Below, piece after piece: positions 11,513 to 21,193 of a stretch of 64,000 nucleotides of DNA. The position numbers were made by a program, and so were the translations under genes. Under the pieces are notes generated by a model. That model did not search any database and was not told the origin of the DNA. It saw nothing but the letters and a program-made list of their open reading frames with translations. Within the stretch, counting starts at the first letter, position 1. Each line of letters opens with the position of its first letter. This DNA is from Martensiomyces pterosporus (Eukaryota > Kickxellomycota > Kickxellomycetes > Kickxellales > Kickxellaceae), in the NCBI GenBank assembly GCA_025201845.1, contig MU603971.1, positions 1 through 64,000 of the forward strand, written 5' to 3'.

Positions 11513-12453
11513 ATAGATGCGATTTGGGAGTAGCTCTGAATGCGCCGCCGCCACTTCTAGCCAACCAGCGTTGAAAGGCGCAAAAATGACAGGAGCCGAG
11601 CATGTCTTTTGCGTGATATCAGATAGGATGATGGGTGGGGAAACAGCGGCGTACCGCTTCTATGGACCCCTTGTCGTGTTTTGCGTCATTGCGCATGGTG
11701 CTGATGGGTTTTTGATAGCACCGCCCCACGCATCACGGACGCATCGCACAAATGAGCTGCGTGCGTGAATCGCCTGCTGCTTGCGAAATGACGTGCATAT
11801 GTGGATGCAGCGGCAGCTGTGCTTCCGCAAATCAGAGGGACCGCTTTCCCGCGCTGTTTCTGTCGCATGGCAGCAATCCCTCCGTCGCCAGCTGCTACTG
11901 TCGAGGGTGGAGCAGGCGAGGCAGGCCGCGGTTGACGTCAGTGGTGCCCTCTCCGGCGCCTGCTTCGCCTGCTCACACCACCCGGAGCCCATGAGTCACA
12001 AGCCCTCTTCGCAATCCACCGCAATACCACTGCTGATTGGCCCGGGCGCCCTTTCGCCGTTCTCCCTTTGCCTGGGAGCCGGCAAGAGCCCCCGCCAGCA
12101 GGCAGGCCGCACTTCTCTTTTCTCCCTTCTTGCTGCTCCGTCTCCTCGTTTCGGTATTTATATTTAGCGCTTCCCTTTGCACACGAAGAAGAGCGCGTCC
12201 CGCCCCTGCTGCTAGTCCGTTCTGCCCTGCCCTGCAACTTCCGCTCTAGACGGCTCGAGGAAAATAAAAAAAGTGGGGCTCTGTGCTATAGGCTCTGCTC
12301 TGCAGCCTCGAAAACCACGCCCGGGTTTGATCCTTGTATTTTTCTTGTTGCCATCTTATCTTTTCTGCAAAAACACGCTTACCTCTCCAGGCACACACGC
12401 TTGCGCACTTTGACCGGACGGCGCTTCCTGCAAGGCTAGGAAAAACTGACGAA
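11513..12453. other. intergenic, promoter side of the deaminase gene
   Basis: About 940 bp with no supportable gene. A GTATTTATATTTAG TATA-like element sits near 12154. The leader before the deaminase ATG is pyrimidine-rich. Confidence 0.55.
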
Positions 12454-12969
12454 ATGACAAGCACAGCATCGTCCGCCTCGGGCTCGTATAGGGTAATTGC
12501 GCACGACGACGAGTCAAGCGAAGTCGAGGCACACATCGAGTTCATGGAGCTGGCCATTCAGCAAGCCAGCTTGGCACAGCCCATCGAAACGGCGTTCAGC
12601 GTGGGGTCGCTTTTGGTCAACGGCATGCACATAATCTCGACCGGGTACTCAAGAGAGCTCCCAGGAAACCAGCACGCCGCGCAGTGCGCCATAGTCAAGT
12701 CAAAGTCGACGACGCTGGCGCACATGGTTCCTGGATGTACATTATACACAACTATGGAGCCCTGCTCGTTCCGGCTCTCGGGGAACACGCCATGCTCCAC
12801 GCATATCATCAATGCCGGCATCAAGAGGGTGGTCATTGGGGTCAAGGAGCCGTCAACGTTCTCAAACTGCCAGGGCGTTGCCAGGCTGAGGGAGGCTGGA
12901 ATCGACGTAATACACCTGAAGGTTCTGGAGGAGGAGTGCCTACGGCCAAACATCCACTTGTTGACATGA
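12454..12969 (+). CDS. riboflavin-pathway-type pyrimidine deaminase with altered catalytic motif
   Basis: 171 residues from the ATG at 12454; the ORF upstream of it has no recognisable sequence. The protein matches the cytidine/deoxycytidylate deaminase fold: AFSVGSLLV, STGYSRELPGN, then the zinc motif, then TMEPCSFRLSGNTPC and a C-terminal GIDV segment. The GYSRELPGN and MEPC..RLSGN..C pattern is that of the DRAP deaminase module of fungal Rib2, which acts in riboflavin synthesis. The normal HAE motif reads HAA here: codon 76 (12679-12681) is GCG where GAG is expected, so the proton-shuttling Glu is absent while the zinc ligands His and two Cys are kept. It is therefore either catalytically impaired, divergent, or affected by a base error. 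No pseudouridine synthase module is attached. Confidence 0.8.
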   Translation: MTSTASSASGSYRVIAHDDESSEVEAHIEFMELAIQQASLAQPIETAFSVGSLLVNGMHIISTGYSRELPGNQHAAQCAIVKSKSTTLAHMVPGCTLYTTMEPCSFRLSGNTPCSTHIINAGIKRVVIGVKEPSTFSNCQGVARLREAGIDVIHLKVLEEECLRPNIHLLT

Positions 12970-13082
12970 CGCAGCGCCATTCTGATCCAGGTTTCTGTTT
13001 TTTTCTTTTACATCTTGTTAGCCACACTTGTTTTCTTTTTCTTTTCTGACCGAATCGCACTAAGCCTGCTTAGCTTGGGTTG

Positions 13083-14338
13083 TTAGAGCAGCGGCTCGCT
13101 GGCGCCCCACTGCTCGTTTAGCAAACGGACCATGTCCCTGTAGCGGCCGGCGTGGTAAGAATCAATCGTCTTGAGCTTGCCCAAAATCTGCAGGCACTCG
13201 CTCTTCTCGTCGTCCGTGATCGACCCATGCTCGAGGTTCTCCAGCGCCACAAACGAATCAACGAGCTCAACCAGCGGCCGCTTGCTGTCCTCCTCCAGCT
13301 CGAGCAGCTCGCGGATGGCCTCAATCTTGCCTCTCAGCAGCTCCGACCTCTCGCGATCGCTCTTCTGAATATCCAGCAGCCACTCATGGTACAGCCATGC
13401 GTTCTGGTCGTCCGGGTCCGTATAAATGGCATTGAGGATAAGGCCCATCTCCTCATCCAAAACCCGCTTCTGCTCCTCCTCGCTGCTCTTTCCAAGAACG
13501 GCTGGCAAAAGCTTGCTCCTATTATGCCATGCCGAGTGGTTTGCGCAGTCCCTGTTGATCTGCTCGGTCGTGAATGCAAACTCTGCCCTGTCAACCGCAT
13601 CCTTGTCTTCCACGGACTCCCTAAGCTTGGACACAACGAATCGCCGGTAATCCCAGCCGTGGTAGTTGCGCGCATCAACTGCCAAGAGCTTGGCCACCAG
13701 CTTGAGTTCGCGCTGCCAGTTTGGGCAAGGCAGGGAGGAGAGTGCCCACACGCGGTGGTTCCACATCCAGTAGCTCTTGATGTTCTTCATGATGATCTCC
13801 AGAAGGAACTCTAGCTCCTGCTCAAGCACCCCCTGGCGCTCATCGGGGTTTTGCCAAGAGTCGAGGTGCGTGAGTATCGTGCGGCGGTAGTTCCACACCG
13901 AGTGGAGTTCCGTGTTTAGCTCTAGCAGCTTCTTTGTCGAGTCCAGCGATTCGCGCGTAAACACGCTCGTTGATTTCTACAGCGGCAAATGCCAGCCACA
14001 CAGCGTGCATATTAGGCGTTTGGAAAAGCAGCAGGGCGCACCGTTACAGGAGTGGTGTGGTGCATGGGCGCTAGGAAACGGGGGCTTACGAGATCCATGA
14101 CGTGGGTGTTCAGCGCACAGTACTTGTCCACCCGCTGCTTGCTCTGCTCCCTCTCGTCGGCCGTGGGCTCCTTGACCTTCTCGCGGCGTCTTCCATGCTA
14201 CTCTTGTCCGAAAGGGGAATTGCAGTCGCCAGTGGCTTCTGTTAGTTTTCAGCTGCGGATTTGCGAAGCATTTCTAGTCATTTAGCGGTGCTTGGCGTGT
14301 GCTCCGTGTCCGAATAAGCCCCGCCGTCCTCTTACCAT
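13083..14338 (-). CDS. bet4: Rab geranylgeranyltransferase alpha subunit, three exons
   Basis: Exons are 14338-14336 (ATG only), 14197-14090 and 13976-13083; introns are 138 and 113 nt; about 334 residues. Exon 1 is ATG|GTAAGA. Exon 2 opens with HGRRREK, so the protein starts MHGRRREK like known Rab GGTase alpha subunits. Five PPTA-type repeats are visible by their WxxR and NYxxWxxR cores: LHSVWNYRR, SYWMWNHR, NYHGWDYRR, NHSAWHNR and NAWLYHEW. The subunit pairs with Bet2 and the escort protein to attach geranylgeranyl groups to Rab C-terminal cysteines. The spacing and the RNYHGWDYRRF motif favour Rab GGTase over the Ram2/FNTA alpha subunit. The main ORF alone starts only at GTG, which is why the upstream exons are needed. 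Divergent from MDH. Confidence 0.9.
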
Positions 14339-14928
14339 ATTGTCGCTATGTCTCGGGGGTTGGTTAGACGAGCGGCTAGATTCAGTGGCAAGGCGGGCTG
14401 CTGGGCTCGCGTGCTGTCGCTAGTGTGTATAATATCAAGGGGCACTGGGAGTGGAGAAGCAAGAGCGTGTGGACAGCCGCTGACGCCAACAGCGCGTTTT
14501 CAGACGCAGTGGCTCGGCAGGAGAGCCGACAGCGAGCCCCCACCTGCGCTCTCACATGTCGGCTGATCGGGGCGTTCGGGCACTTTCAGACAGTAGCAGC
14601 ATGCCTAAAATCATGAAGTGGCAGGCGCTCCAGGAGGCGGAGCCGCGGAGGCAGAGGAAAGTCAGGATAGCACGGATCCCATGTGCCCAGAGTGGCCCAT
14701 CTGAGCTGTGCAACGCTCCTCTCCACACCCGCCTGGAAGCGCTAACAGACGGCCGCACGCTGGCATAAAGCGAGGGCTGCCTGCTCGTCCTGTGCGGTCA
14801 AATGAAACCGCACTTCGCTTCCTCCGTCCTTTATCTCCACACTTCCCTCCACTCGCGATCTTTTGGAGTCTCCTTTTTCTCGTCTCCTCTTGCGCTAGCA
14901 CCTGCTCACACTTGCAACGTCCCTGAAC
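14339..14928. promoter_or_regulatory. divergent promoter region, Bet4/MDH
   Basis: 590 bp between the start codons of two divergent genes. No clear TATA box; the MDH side is pyrimidine-rich before the ATG. No gene seen. Confidence 0.5.
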
Positions 14929-15912
14929 ATGGTTTCCGTCGCTATTCTCGGTGCTGCTGGTGGCATTGGCCAGCCCCTCTCGCTTCTTCTCAAGCTCAAC
15001 ACTGCGGTCACTCGCCTCAGCCTCTATGATCTCATCAACGTGCCTGGCGTCGCTGCCGACGTCTCCCATATAAACACCGATTCTGCTGTCGAGTACTACA
15101 TTGGGCAGGACCAGCTGAATGCCGCACTCGAGGGCATTGACATCGTCATCATCCCAGCCGGCGTTCCTCGCAGGCCCGGCATGACCCGGGACGACCTGTT
15201 CAACATCAACGCCAGCATCGTCCGCGGTCTGGTCGAGGCGATAGCCGAGAGCTGCCCCCACGCCATCATTGGCGTCATCTCCAACCCGGTCAACTCGACC
15301 GTGCCCATCGCCGCCGAAGTGCTGAAAGAGAAGGGCGTCTATGACCCCAAGCGTCTCTTTGGAATCACCACCCTCGATGTGGTCCGTGCCTCCCGCTTCA
15401 TCCGCGACATTCGCCCCGAAATCGACACAACCACGCTCCGTGTTCCGGTTGTTGGTGGTCACTCTGGAAACACCATTGTGCCGCTTATCTCTCTGGCGGA
15501 GCCGAAGATCGAGCTGTCGCAGAAGGAGACCGAGGACGTTACCCACCGCATTCAGTTCGGAGGAGACGAGGTTGTGAAGGCTAAGGATGGTGCTGGATCA
15601 GCCACCCTGTCGATGGCCTGTGCAGCTGCGCGGTTTGCGGATAGCGTCATTAGATCGTTTGGTGGCGCCGCCGTCATTGAGCCCGCGTTTGTTCCTCTGG
15701 CAGCCGACAGTAGCGGCGCAGAGAGCATCCGCAAGCTGGGTGCAGGCGACCTCGAGTTCTTTGCGGTGCCTGTGCTGCTGGGCAAGGAGGGGACTAGCAA
15801 GATCCTCCCGATCGCTGGTGTGTCCGCATATGAGGCTGGCGCCATCAAGACGGCGGCAGCTGAGCTGAAGAAGAACATTGACAAGGGCGTTCACTACACC
15901 AAGAACAGCTGA
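14929..15912 (+). CDS. mdh: malate dehydrogenase, NAD-dependent
   Basis: 327 residues, the normal family length. The Rossmann motif [14 protein letters not shown] is at the very N-terminus, followed by [17 protein letters not shown] (substrate loop arginines), [11 protein letters not shown] and the active-site His in [14 protein letters not shown]. The family type is the mitochondrial/glyoxysomal one, but there is no presequence before the Rossmann fold and the C-terminus (KNS) is not a clear peroxisomal signal, so a cytosolic location is the simplest reading. It interconverts malate and oxaloacetate with NAD. No introns. An AATAAA signal follows at about 15970. Convergent with the RING gene. 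Confidence 0.95.
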   Translation: MVSVAILGAAGGIGQPLSLLLKLNTAVTRLSLYDLINVPGVAADVSHINTDSAVEYYIGQDQLNAALEGIDIVIIPAGVPRRPGMTRDDLFNINASIVRGLVEAIAESCPHAIIGVISNPVNSTVPIAAEVLKEKGVYDPKRLFGITTLDVVRASRFIRDIRPEIDTTTLRVPVVGGHSGNTIVPLISLAEPKIELSQKETEDVTHRIQFGGDEVVKAKDGAGSATLSMACAAARFADSVIRSFGGAAVIEPAFVPLAADSSGAESIRKLGAGDLEFFAVPVLLGKEGTSKILPIAGVSAYEAGAIKTAAAELKKNIDKGVHYTKNS

Positions 15913-16052
15913 TACACATCCCAGCGCTCCCCTTTCCCGCTCTCTCCATCTCTTTCGCATTTTCTTTTAATAAATGTCTTTACACAGTTTACAGCAAACA
16001 GCACTGGCCCCTAAGCCAAGGGACGCTGGGTCTATTTTGTTGGCTGGAGCAG

Positions 16053-17163
16053 CTAGCGCCCGACTCTGGCCACGCGGAACTGCAGCACGCGAATGTCCTT
16101 TGCTCGCATCGAATGGCGGCACACCGGACACCTCTTAGTGGACTGCACAGCTCCCTGTGCACACCCCTCGCAGAACACATGTCCACACGGCTGCACAAAC
16201 ACCGCCGGGTCCGGCTTGTCCAGGCACACGGCGCACTTGAACAGCGCCCGCGTTCGCGGCTGCCCATCACTGCTATCGCCGGGCTTAGTGTCCGATCCGT
16301 TGGTCGCTCCTTCTTCCTTAGTAGCACCCTTCGAGCGCGACTCCCTCCTTGTTTTTCTGCTGCAGCTGTTCCCCCTGGGCTGCTTGCTCGGCGACGCCTG
16401 CTCCTCCTCGTCCCTTAATCTTCGCTTGCCCGAGCTTGAGCCACCAGTCTGTGTGCCGCTAGGCTCCTGCGTCCCACCACCCGGCGCTATGAGTGAGTGT
16501 ATGCCAGGAAGCGTGGGCGGCGACGAGTCCACCTGCACAGGCGGTATGATAGAGGGGTCGAACTGTGTGCCGCTAATGACAATCGGCTGTCTTGGATCTA
16601 TGGGTGCTATGTGCTGCGAATTGATGTCGATGATGTCCACTGGCGGCGGCGTTCGCGACAGCATCTCGGCAACGAGCCACCGAGTCTGTGAGCTGCTAGG
16701 CGGTGTCTGGAAGAGACCTGGCTCCGACGCATCCTCCTCTCCGGGTGGCGGTGTGGCTTCGATGTCCGAGGGCTCGTTTTCCGGGTAATCCAGATGCGAG
16801 CCGTGGTTGTGCTCTGGGAGATCGCCGAACACGCCGTGCTCTCCATATGCCCCGTAGCCCTCGGGGTTGTCTGGGTCGTACGTTTCCTCGAGCATCCGCT
16901 CGTGTGCCTCGCGCTGTTCAGCCGATTGCTGGTGCGACCCGCTGCGTAGGTTGTAGTGCAGTGGTGGATGCAGCGTCAATAGAGTCGGGTCCTGCGGCGC
17001 CGCCACTACTTCTGGCGGCCTGTGGGCTACACACATGAACACAAAGCTGAGCGTTAGTGCGAGGGTGTTTGCCGCTTCATGGTTATGTGGATGCAAGCTG
17101 CACGTCTGGCGCTCATATCGTACCTCTGTGACGGCCTCTGTTTGGTGAAGGAGTTCCAGCCAT
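16053..17163 (-). CDS. RING-finger ubiquitin ligase, Slx8/RNF4-like, two exons
   Basis: Exon 1 is 17163-17124 (ATG, 13 codons plus one base) and exon 2 is 17026-16053; the 97-nt intron runs from GTACGA to TGTAG. About 337 residues. The single long ORF otherwise begins at a GTG and reads through the intron. The C-terminus is a C3HC4 RING: CAVC, then CGHVFC, EGC and CPVC. Upstream there are two short hydrophobic/acidic stretches, VDIIDI and PIVISG, which look like SUMO-interaction motifs, and a basic KRRLRDEEEQ segment. C-terminal RING plus SIM-like motifs suggests a SUMO-targeted ubiquitin ligase such as Slx8 or RNF4; this is inference from layout. The central part is disordered. Convergent with MDH. 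Confidence 0.8.
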
Positions 17164-17430
17164 TGCTGAGCGCAAGTGAGCACGGATAGAGCTGGTGCGG
17201 CAGTAATATAGTAGAGCACGAGAGAAAAATGCGAGGCTATTTAGAAAAGGGCCAAGTGCGCAGGCCATCAAATGGCACACATTGTTCGCCTTTTGGCCAT
17301 AGAGAGCAGTATGGTCTTTGAGGAAATACGTCATCTGATACAGGGCTCCCGCCTAGAAATAATAAAATTGCGATTCTTGGTTCTGGTTCACAAGCCTGCG
17401 CAGAACAGACCACGCTGGGGGGGGGGGTGG
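17164..17430. other. short intergenic region with a G10 tract
   Basis: 267 bp between two minus-strand genes. It contains a run of ten G at about 17419-17428, just beyond the stop of the membrane-protein gene. Confidence 0.6.
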
Positions 17431-18285
17431 CTACGAGTAGACAGAGTCGCCATACTTGGTCGGCTTCCCTTGCGACGCCCCCTCGAAATCCTCTCGGGAG
17501 CGAGGGAAGTTGTCGCCGCTAGCAAGTCGGCCATCAAAGCCAGCAGTGTTGCTACCGCTGTCGGAAAACTGGGTGTCGCTGGTGCCAAACCCGTCGCTCT
17601 GATTCAGCTTGCTCCACGCATCTTCAAATTGCTGCGCAGTGTTTGCGCTAGGCGTGCTCCTTGTCTGCTTGCGTAGCTTCTCCCACGCATTCTCGGGCCG
17701 GCTGTCCGATTTGCGGATAGTGTCCCATGCCGACGCCTGGTGCTGCTGGGTCTGCACGCCGCCAAAAGCAGGCGCCTGTTGCGGCTGGGAAATGGCACTG
17801 GGCGCTGGCTCGAGTCCGGTGTAGAACACGCCTTCGTCCTTCTGTACCGTCGATCTCTCCTCGTCCGTCAATGATGGCGGCAAGTTCTTGAAATCCGGCC
17901 TGTGCGGGATAGTCCCCGCACGACCCATCTCCGGGTGCTCCGGATCAACGCCGCGAGAACGCAGAATCTCGCGGCTGATGTCCTTCATGGCTGCAGAGAT
18001 GTGTGGGTACTTGGAGGCGTCGGAGAGGTCGCGCAGGCTGGTGAACGAGGCATAGCTGGAGGTGATGCTGTAGAGGAACGCAGCGTTGAAGAAGATCATG
18101 AACCCGCGCATGGGCAACGACTTTTGACGCCGCGAGAGGTAGTAGCCAAGACCGACGCCGGCGGCACCGCCGATGACGCCGTAGAGCTTTTGGCGGAACC
18201 GCGCGCGCGCCAGAGCCTGCTGCTCTTCCTCCGACAGACGGCCCTTCTCGGACTGGTAGGCGATAACGCTGAAGGGATTCGGCAT
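17431..18285 (-). CDS. predicted two-pass membrane protein, disordered C-terminal half
   Basis: 284 residues with an ATG at 18285. A charged helical start (GRLSEEEQQALARARFRQKL) is followed by two hydrophobic segments, about residues 36-53 (YGVIGGAAGVGLGYYL) and 62-80 (GFMIFFNAAFLYSITSSYA). The rest is polar, with repeated W-containing short motifs (ASAWDTIRKS, ENAWEKLRKQ, EDAWSKLNQS) that look like an internal three-copy repeat of about 25 residues. The N-terminal layout recalls OCIA-domain proteins of mitochondria, but I cannot confirm the family. Head-to-head with COG8. Confidence 0.75.
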   Translation of the reverse strand: MPNPFSVIAYQSEKGRLSEEEQQALARARFRQKLYGVIGGAAGVGLGYYLSRRQKSLPMRGFMIFFNAAFLYSITSSYASFTSLRDLSDASKYPHISAAMKDISREILRSRGVDPEHPEMGRAGTIPHRPDFKNLPPSLTDEERSTVQKDEGVFYTGLEPAPSAISQPQQAPAFGGVQTQQHQASAWDTIRKSDSRPENAWEKLRKQTRSTPSANTAQQFEDAWSKLNQSDGFGTSDTQFSDSGSNTAGFDGRLASGDNFPRSREDFEGASQGKPTKYGDSVYS

Positions 18286-18591
18286 TCTTTGAATCAGGCA
18301 GACAGCCGTAGTATCTGTGCTGGGTAGAGGTGGAAAAGCAAATAATCGAGACAGCGCGGGGGCTGGCGAAGGGAAAGGGGCGCTCTGCCCTGCCAGCCTG
18401 CTCCGCGCGCGTAAATAAGCGAGTGCCTTGCCCCCTCACCCCAAGCCCGAGTTTTCCAGCATTTGCACAAGAATGCAAGCTGCATGCGTGCGTTTTTTTT
18501 CTTCGTTCTCTCCTTGTTTCTCCGTGCTCCACCGATTTCTCTCAACACACTTGGCTAGACGCTCGCGCTTTTCTTTGTAAATTACGGCTAA
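18286..18591. promoter_or_regulatory. divergent promoter region, membrane protein/COG8
   Basis: 306 bp between two divergent ATG codons. No other feature recognised. Confidence 0.5.
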
Positions 18592-20943
18592 ATGGGCTCC
18601 CGAGTGGATACCGAGAGCCTCTACGGCTCCTCCATTTACCGTGGCGGCCATTTCGCCGACGAAGCCGATCTCCCCGAATACGCGCAGCTGTGCCGGCGAC
18701 TCTTCCCGGGACTAATCAACACCGATGACCAGGATGCAACTGAGCCGGAAGAGGAGGAGAACATTGCGCGGTACTTCAAGTACCTCACGGGATTGCCCCT
18801 GGCGTCGCTCAAGATGGAACCCACGCTGCTGCAGAGCGACCTGCAGCGCATTTCTAATGAGCTCACAACGCTGCTGCTCAATGAGACCGCAAAGCCTCTG
18901 CGGAATGACGAGGAAGGAGGTGGGTCGCCCGCAGCTGAAGTGCACCCGCTTTCGCAGGAGGGACGTGGGCAGAAGGGCGGTGAGCAGAGCGAACACATCT
19001 TCAAGATCGTCTACGAGACACACAGGATGGCTGGGTCGGCAGTTGGTGGCATAGGCGAGGATCTCGCCAAAACACAGGGGATCCTCTTGCGGCTGGAGTC
19101 GGCGTGCGATGCGTTTGCTGAATCTATGGCTGACTTGGACACAAAAAGCAAGGTGGTCCAGTGTGTGCTCGATAAGCAGGACCTTATTTCGCGGATTGTT
19201 GAGCTGCCCCGCGTCATGCAGATGTGTGTTGCTGGCGGGTACTACGAGGAGGCCGTGGAGATTGCCGAGCACGTCAGAGTGACCGGCGACCGGCTGATTC
19301 AGGATATCAGCGAGGATGTGCAGACGCTGCCTGGGTCCAAGGTAGAGTCGCAAACCACGGTTTCAGCCAGAGACCAGCTGGTTCATTTCGTCGGTGCGAT
19401 TCAAAAGCAGGTTCGGGCAGAGTTTGAGGCCATGATTTTGGCACTATGTAGAGAGCTAAGCTATTCGCGCACCACATCGCAGTTCCCTGCCCAGAGATCA
19501 AATACCTCGGGGGCAACAGGCACCCATTCGAGGCAGGGGAGCCAGCGAGGCACCGATATGCTGAATGGCGCCGTCGAAGGCAGCAGGGCGGCGGGTCTTT
19601 TTGCGGATGGCCGCGGTTACGAAAAGTCCATGAAGCGGCTGTCGCATGTTGCCAAAGTCGTTGCTATTCTGCGCAGCGTGGGCATGTTCACGGAAGGCGA
19701 GCTGCGCATGCTGTACCTGAGGTCGAGGTGGCAGGCTTGGCTTCAGATGGCCGAGCAGCTTAGTGGGTTTGCGCCGACGGTCGGCCTTGCTCGAGTACCG
19801 TCTGAGCCTTCATCTATGGACCAGGCCATGGCTAAAGCGGCTTCGTCAGCGCCCCTAGCCCCAGACAGCCTGTCAACGGCGTCGCGCTCGCGCAGGGGAT
19901 CAGACAGGACCACGAACTCGGCGGAGGCTGCTGCATACCTGACAAAGTACATTGACGCATTCTGCTCGTGGCTTGCCGAGGTGGATATGCAATACCGAAC
20001 GCTGTTTTCTGCGAAACCTGGCGCAGACAAAGCAGCAGCCGCGGGTGACCCCTACGGCCAGTTCATTGACCTGGCGACGTATGGCTCGCAGCAGCTCCTT
20101 GTGACCGCACTGCCGCTGATCTCGTCTCTTACCGATGCCTCTGGCATTTCGAGTGTTGAGGCACTGGTCACTACGCATGCGCGGATTCTTTCGCGCAGCA
20201 AAATCGACTTTGTGACGCCGTTTTTGATGCAGTCGCTCCACGAGCGCGCGTTTGCCAGCGTCGTGGGCGGCATTGAGGTCGCTGTTGCCGGGATCTGCTT
20301 GGTTTTGTCTGCGCTCACTGCCACGGCCACGGGAGGGTCACCAGTGGGTACGGAGCAGAGGTGGGACCAGCTGGCTGTCTCTACCCGTCCCTCCCTGGCG
20401 CTGCCTGAGGTCTACAGCCCGGAGCTCGCCTCTGATCCGCCAAGGTTCCTTATCCAGTACCGGGTATCCCCAGTCGGCCTGCTGCAGTACCCACTGCTGG
20501 CCAAGCTGCTGCATTCGTTCCGCGACTCCCTGCATGCTCTGCGCATCCTTGTTCTGGCTGGCGATGGCGCTGGCTCGGGGACTGGCGGCCAAAGCGAGGT
20601 GCTGCTACTGCTGCGTATGGTGTCCGTCGTGCTTGAGAGCGAGCTGATACGAATCGCCGAGGCCCTGGCAAAAGTGTGCGCCGACGTGCTTGGCGAGGAT
20701 GGCCATGGCGATGCGCAGAGCAAAGAATCGCCGGCTCCTCCTCCAGACGAGCGAGCAAGGCGTGTGGTTAGGGACGCGTGTACTGCGTTTGTATTTGGGC
20801 TCGCTCGCAATGTGTCGGAAACGTTTGAGGAGGTCTCTACGCTCAGCGAGGCAGTGGAGTCTGGTGGAGAGGATGGCGCCGATTCGACCATCACGCTGTA
20901 TTCTCGGGCCATATATGCGCCGCTGCTGCCGTACCTGCAATAA
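18592..20943 (+). CDS. cog8: conserved oligomeric Golgi complex subunit 8 (Dor1 family)
   Basis: 783 residues, intronless. An N-terminal segment (LTGLPLASLKMEP) is followed by a helical region with LSSLCDAF-like spacing, IVELPRVMQMCVAGGYYEEAVEIAEHV, typical of COG8, and later ILRSVGMFTEGELRMLYLRSRWQAWLQ, also characteristic of the Dor1-like family. COG8 is in lobe B of the eight-subunit tether that returns vesicles within the Golgi. Low-complexity insertions (residues ~300-330 and ~400-430) are longer than in model species. A small ATG-containing leader is not evident. The assignment rests on the two conserved segments together with helical character throughout. Confidence 0.85.
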   Translation: MGSRVDTESLYGSSIYRGGHFADEADLPEYAQLCRRLFPGLINTDDQDATEPEEEENIARYFKYLTGLPLASLKMEPTLLQSDLQRISNELTTLLLNETAKPLRNDEEGGGSPAAEVHPLSQEGRGQKGGEQSEHIFKIVYETHRMAGSAVGGIGEDLAKTQGILLRLESACDAFAESMADLDTKSKVVQCVLDKQDLISRIVELPRVMQMCVAGGYYEEAVEIAEHVRVTGDRLIQDISEDVQTLPGSKVESQTTVSARDQLVHFVGAIQKQVRAEFEAMILALCRELSYSRTTSQFPAQRSNTSGATGTHSRQGSQRGTDMLNGAVEGSRAAGLFADGRGYEKSMKRLSHVAKVVAILRSVGMFTEGELRMLYLRSRWQAWLQMAEQLSGFAPTVGLARVPSEPSSMDQAMAKAASSAPLAPDSLSTASRSRRGSDRTTNSAEAAAYLTKYIDAFCSWLAEVDMQYRTLFSAKPGADKAAAAGDPYGQFIDLATYGSQQLLVTALPLISSLTDASGISSVEALVTTHARILSRSKIDFVTPFLMQSLHERAFASVVGGIEVAVAGICLVLSALTATATGGSPVGTEQRWDQLAVSTRPSLALPEVYSPELASDPPRFLIQYRVSPVGLLQYPLLAKLLHSFRDSLHALRILVLAGDGAGSGTGGQSEVLLLLRMVSVVLESELIRIAEALAKVCADVLGEDGHGDAQSKESPAPPPDERARRVVRDACTAFVFGLARNVSETFEEVSTLSEAVESGGEDGADSTITLYSRAIYAPLLPYLQ

Positions 20944-21193
20944 TGAGCCAGATGCCGCTGTTACATGATGTCAAGTAGGACAGGGGGGAGATAGTTCGAA
21001 CTGAGCTAATCTCAGCGTCTTCCCACGGTCAGCTATCAACCCGCACAAGACCACAGCGGCGTCAATCGCCTTAAAGCACCGACCACGGGCCACTTGGGGA
21101 GCAGAGCAGCCTTTCTTTCCTTAGTCTCTCACTCTTTCTTGTACTCTCAACACCTGCCCTCTTCCTATACGTACTTTTTTATATTGCATCGCG

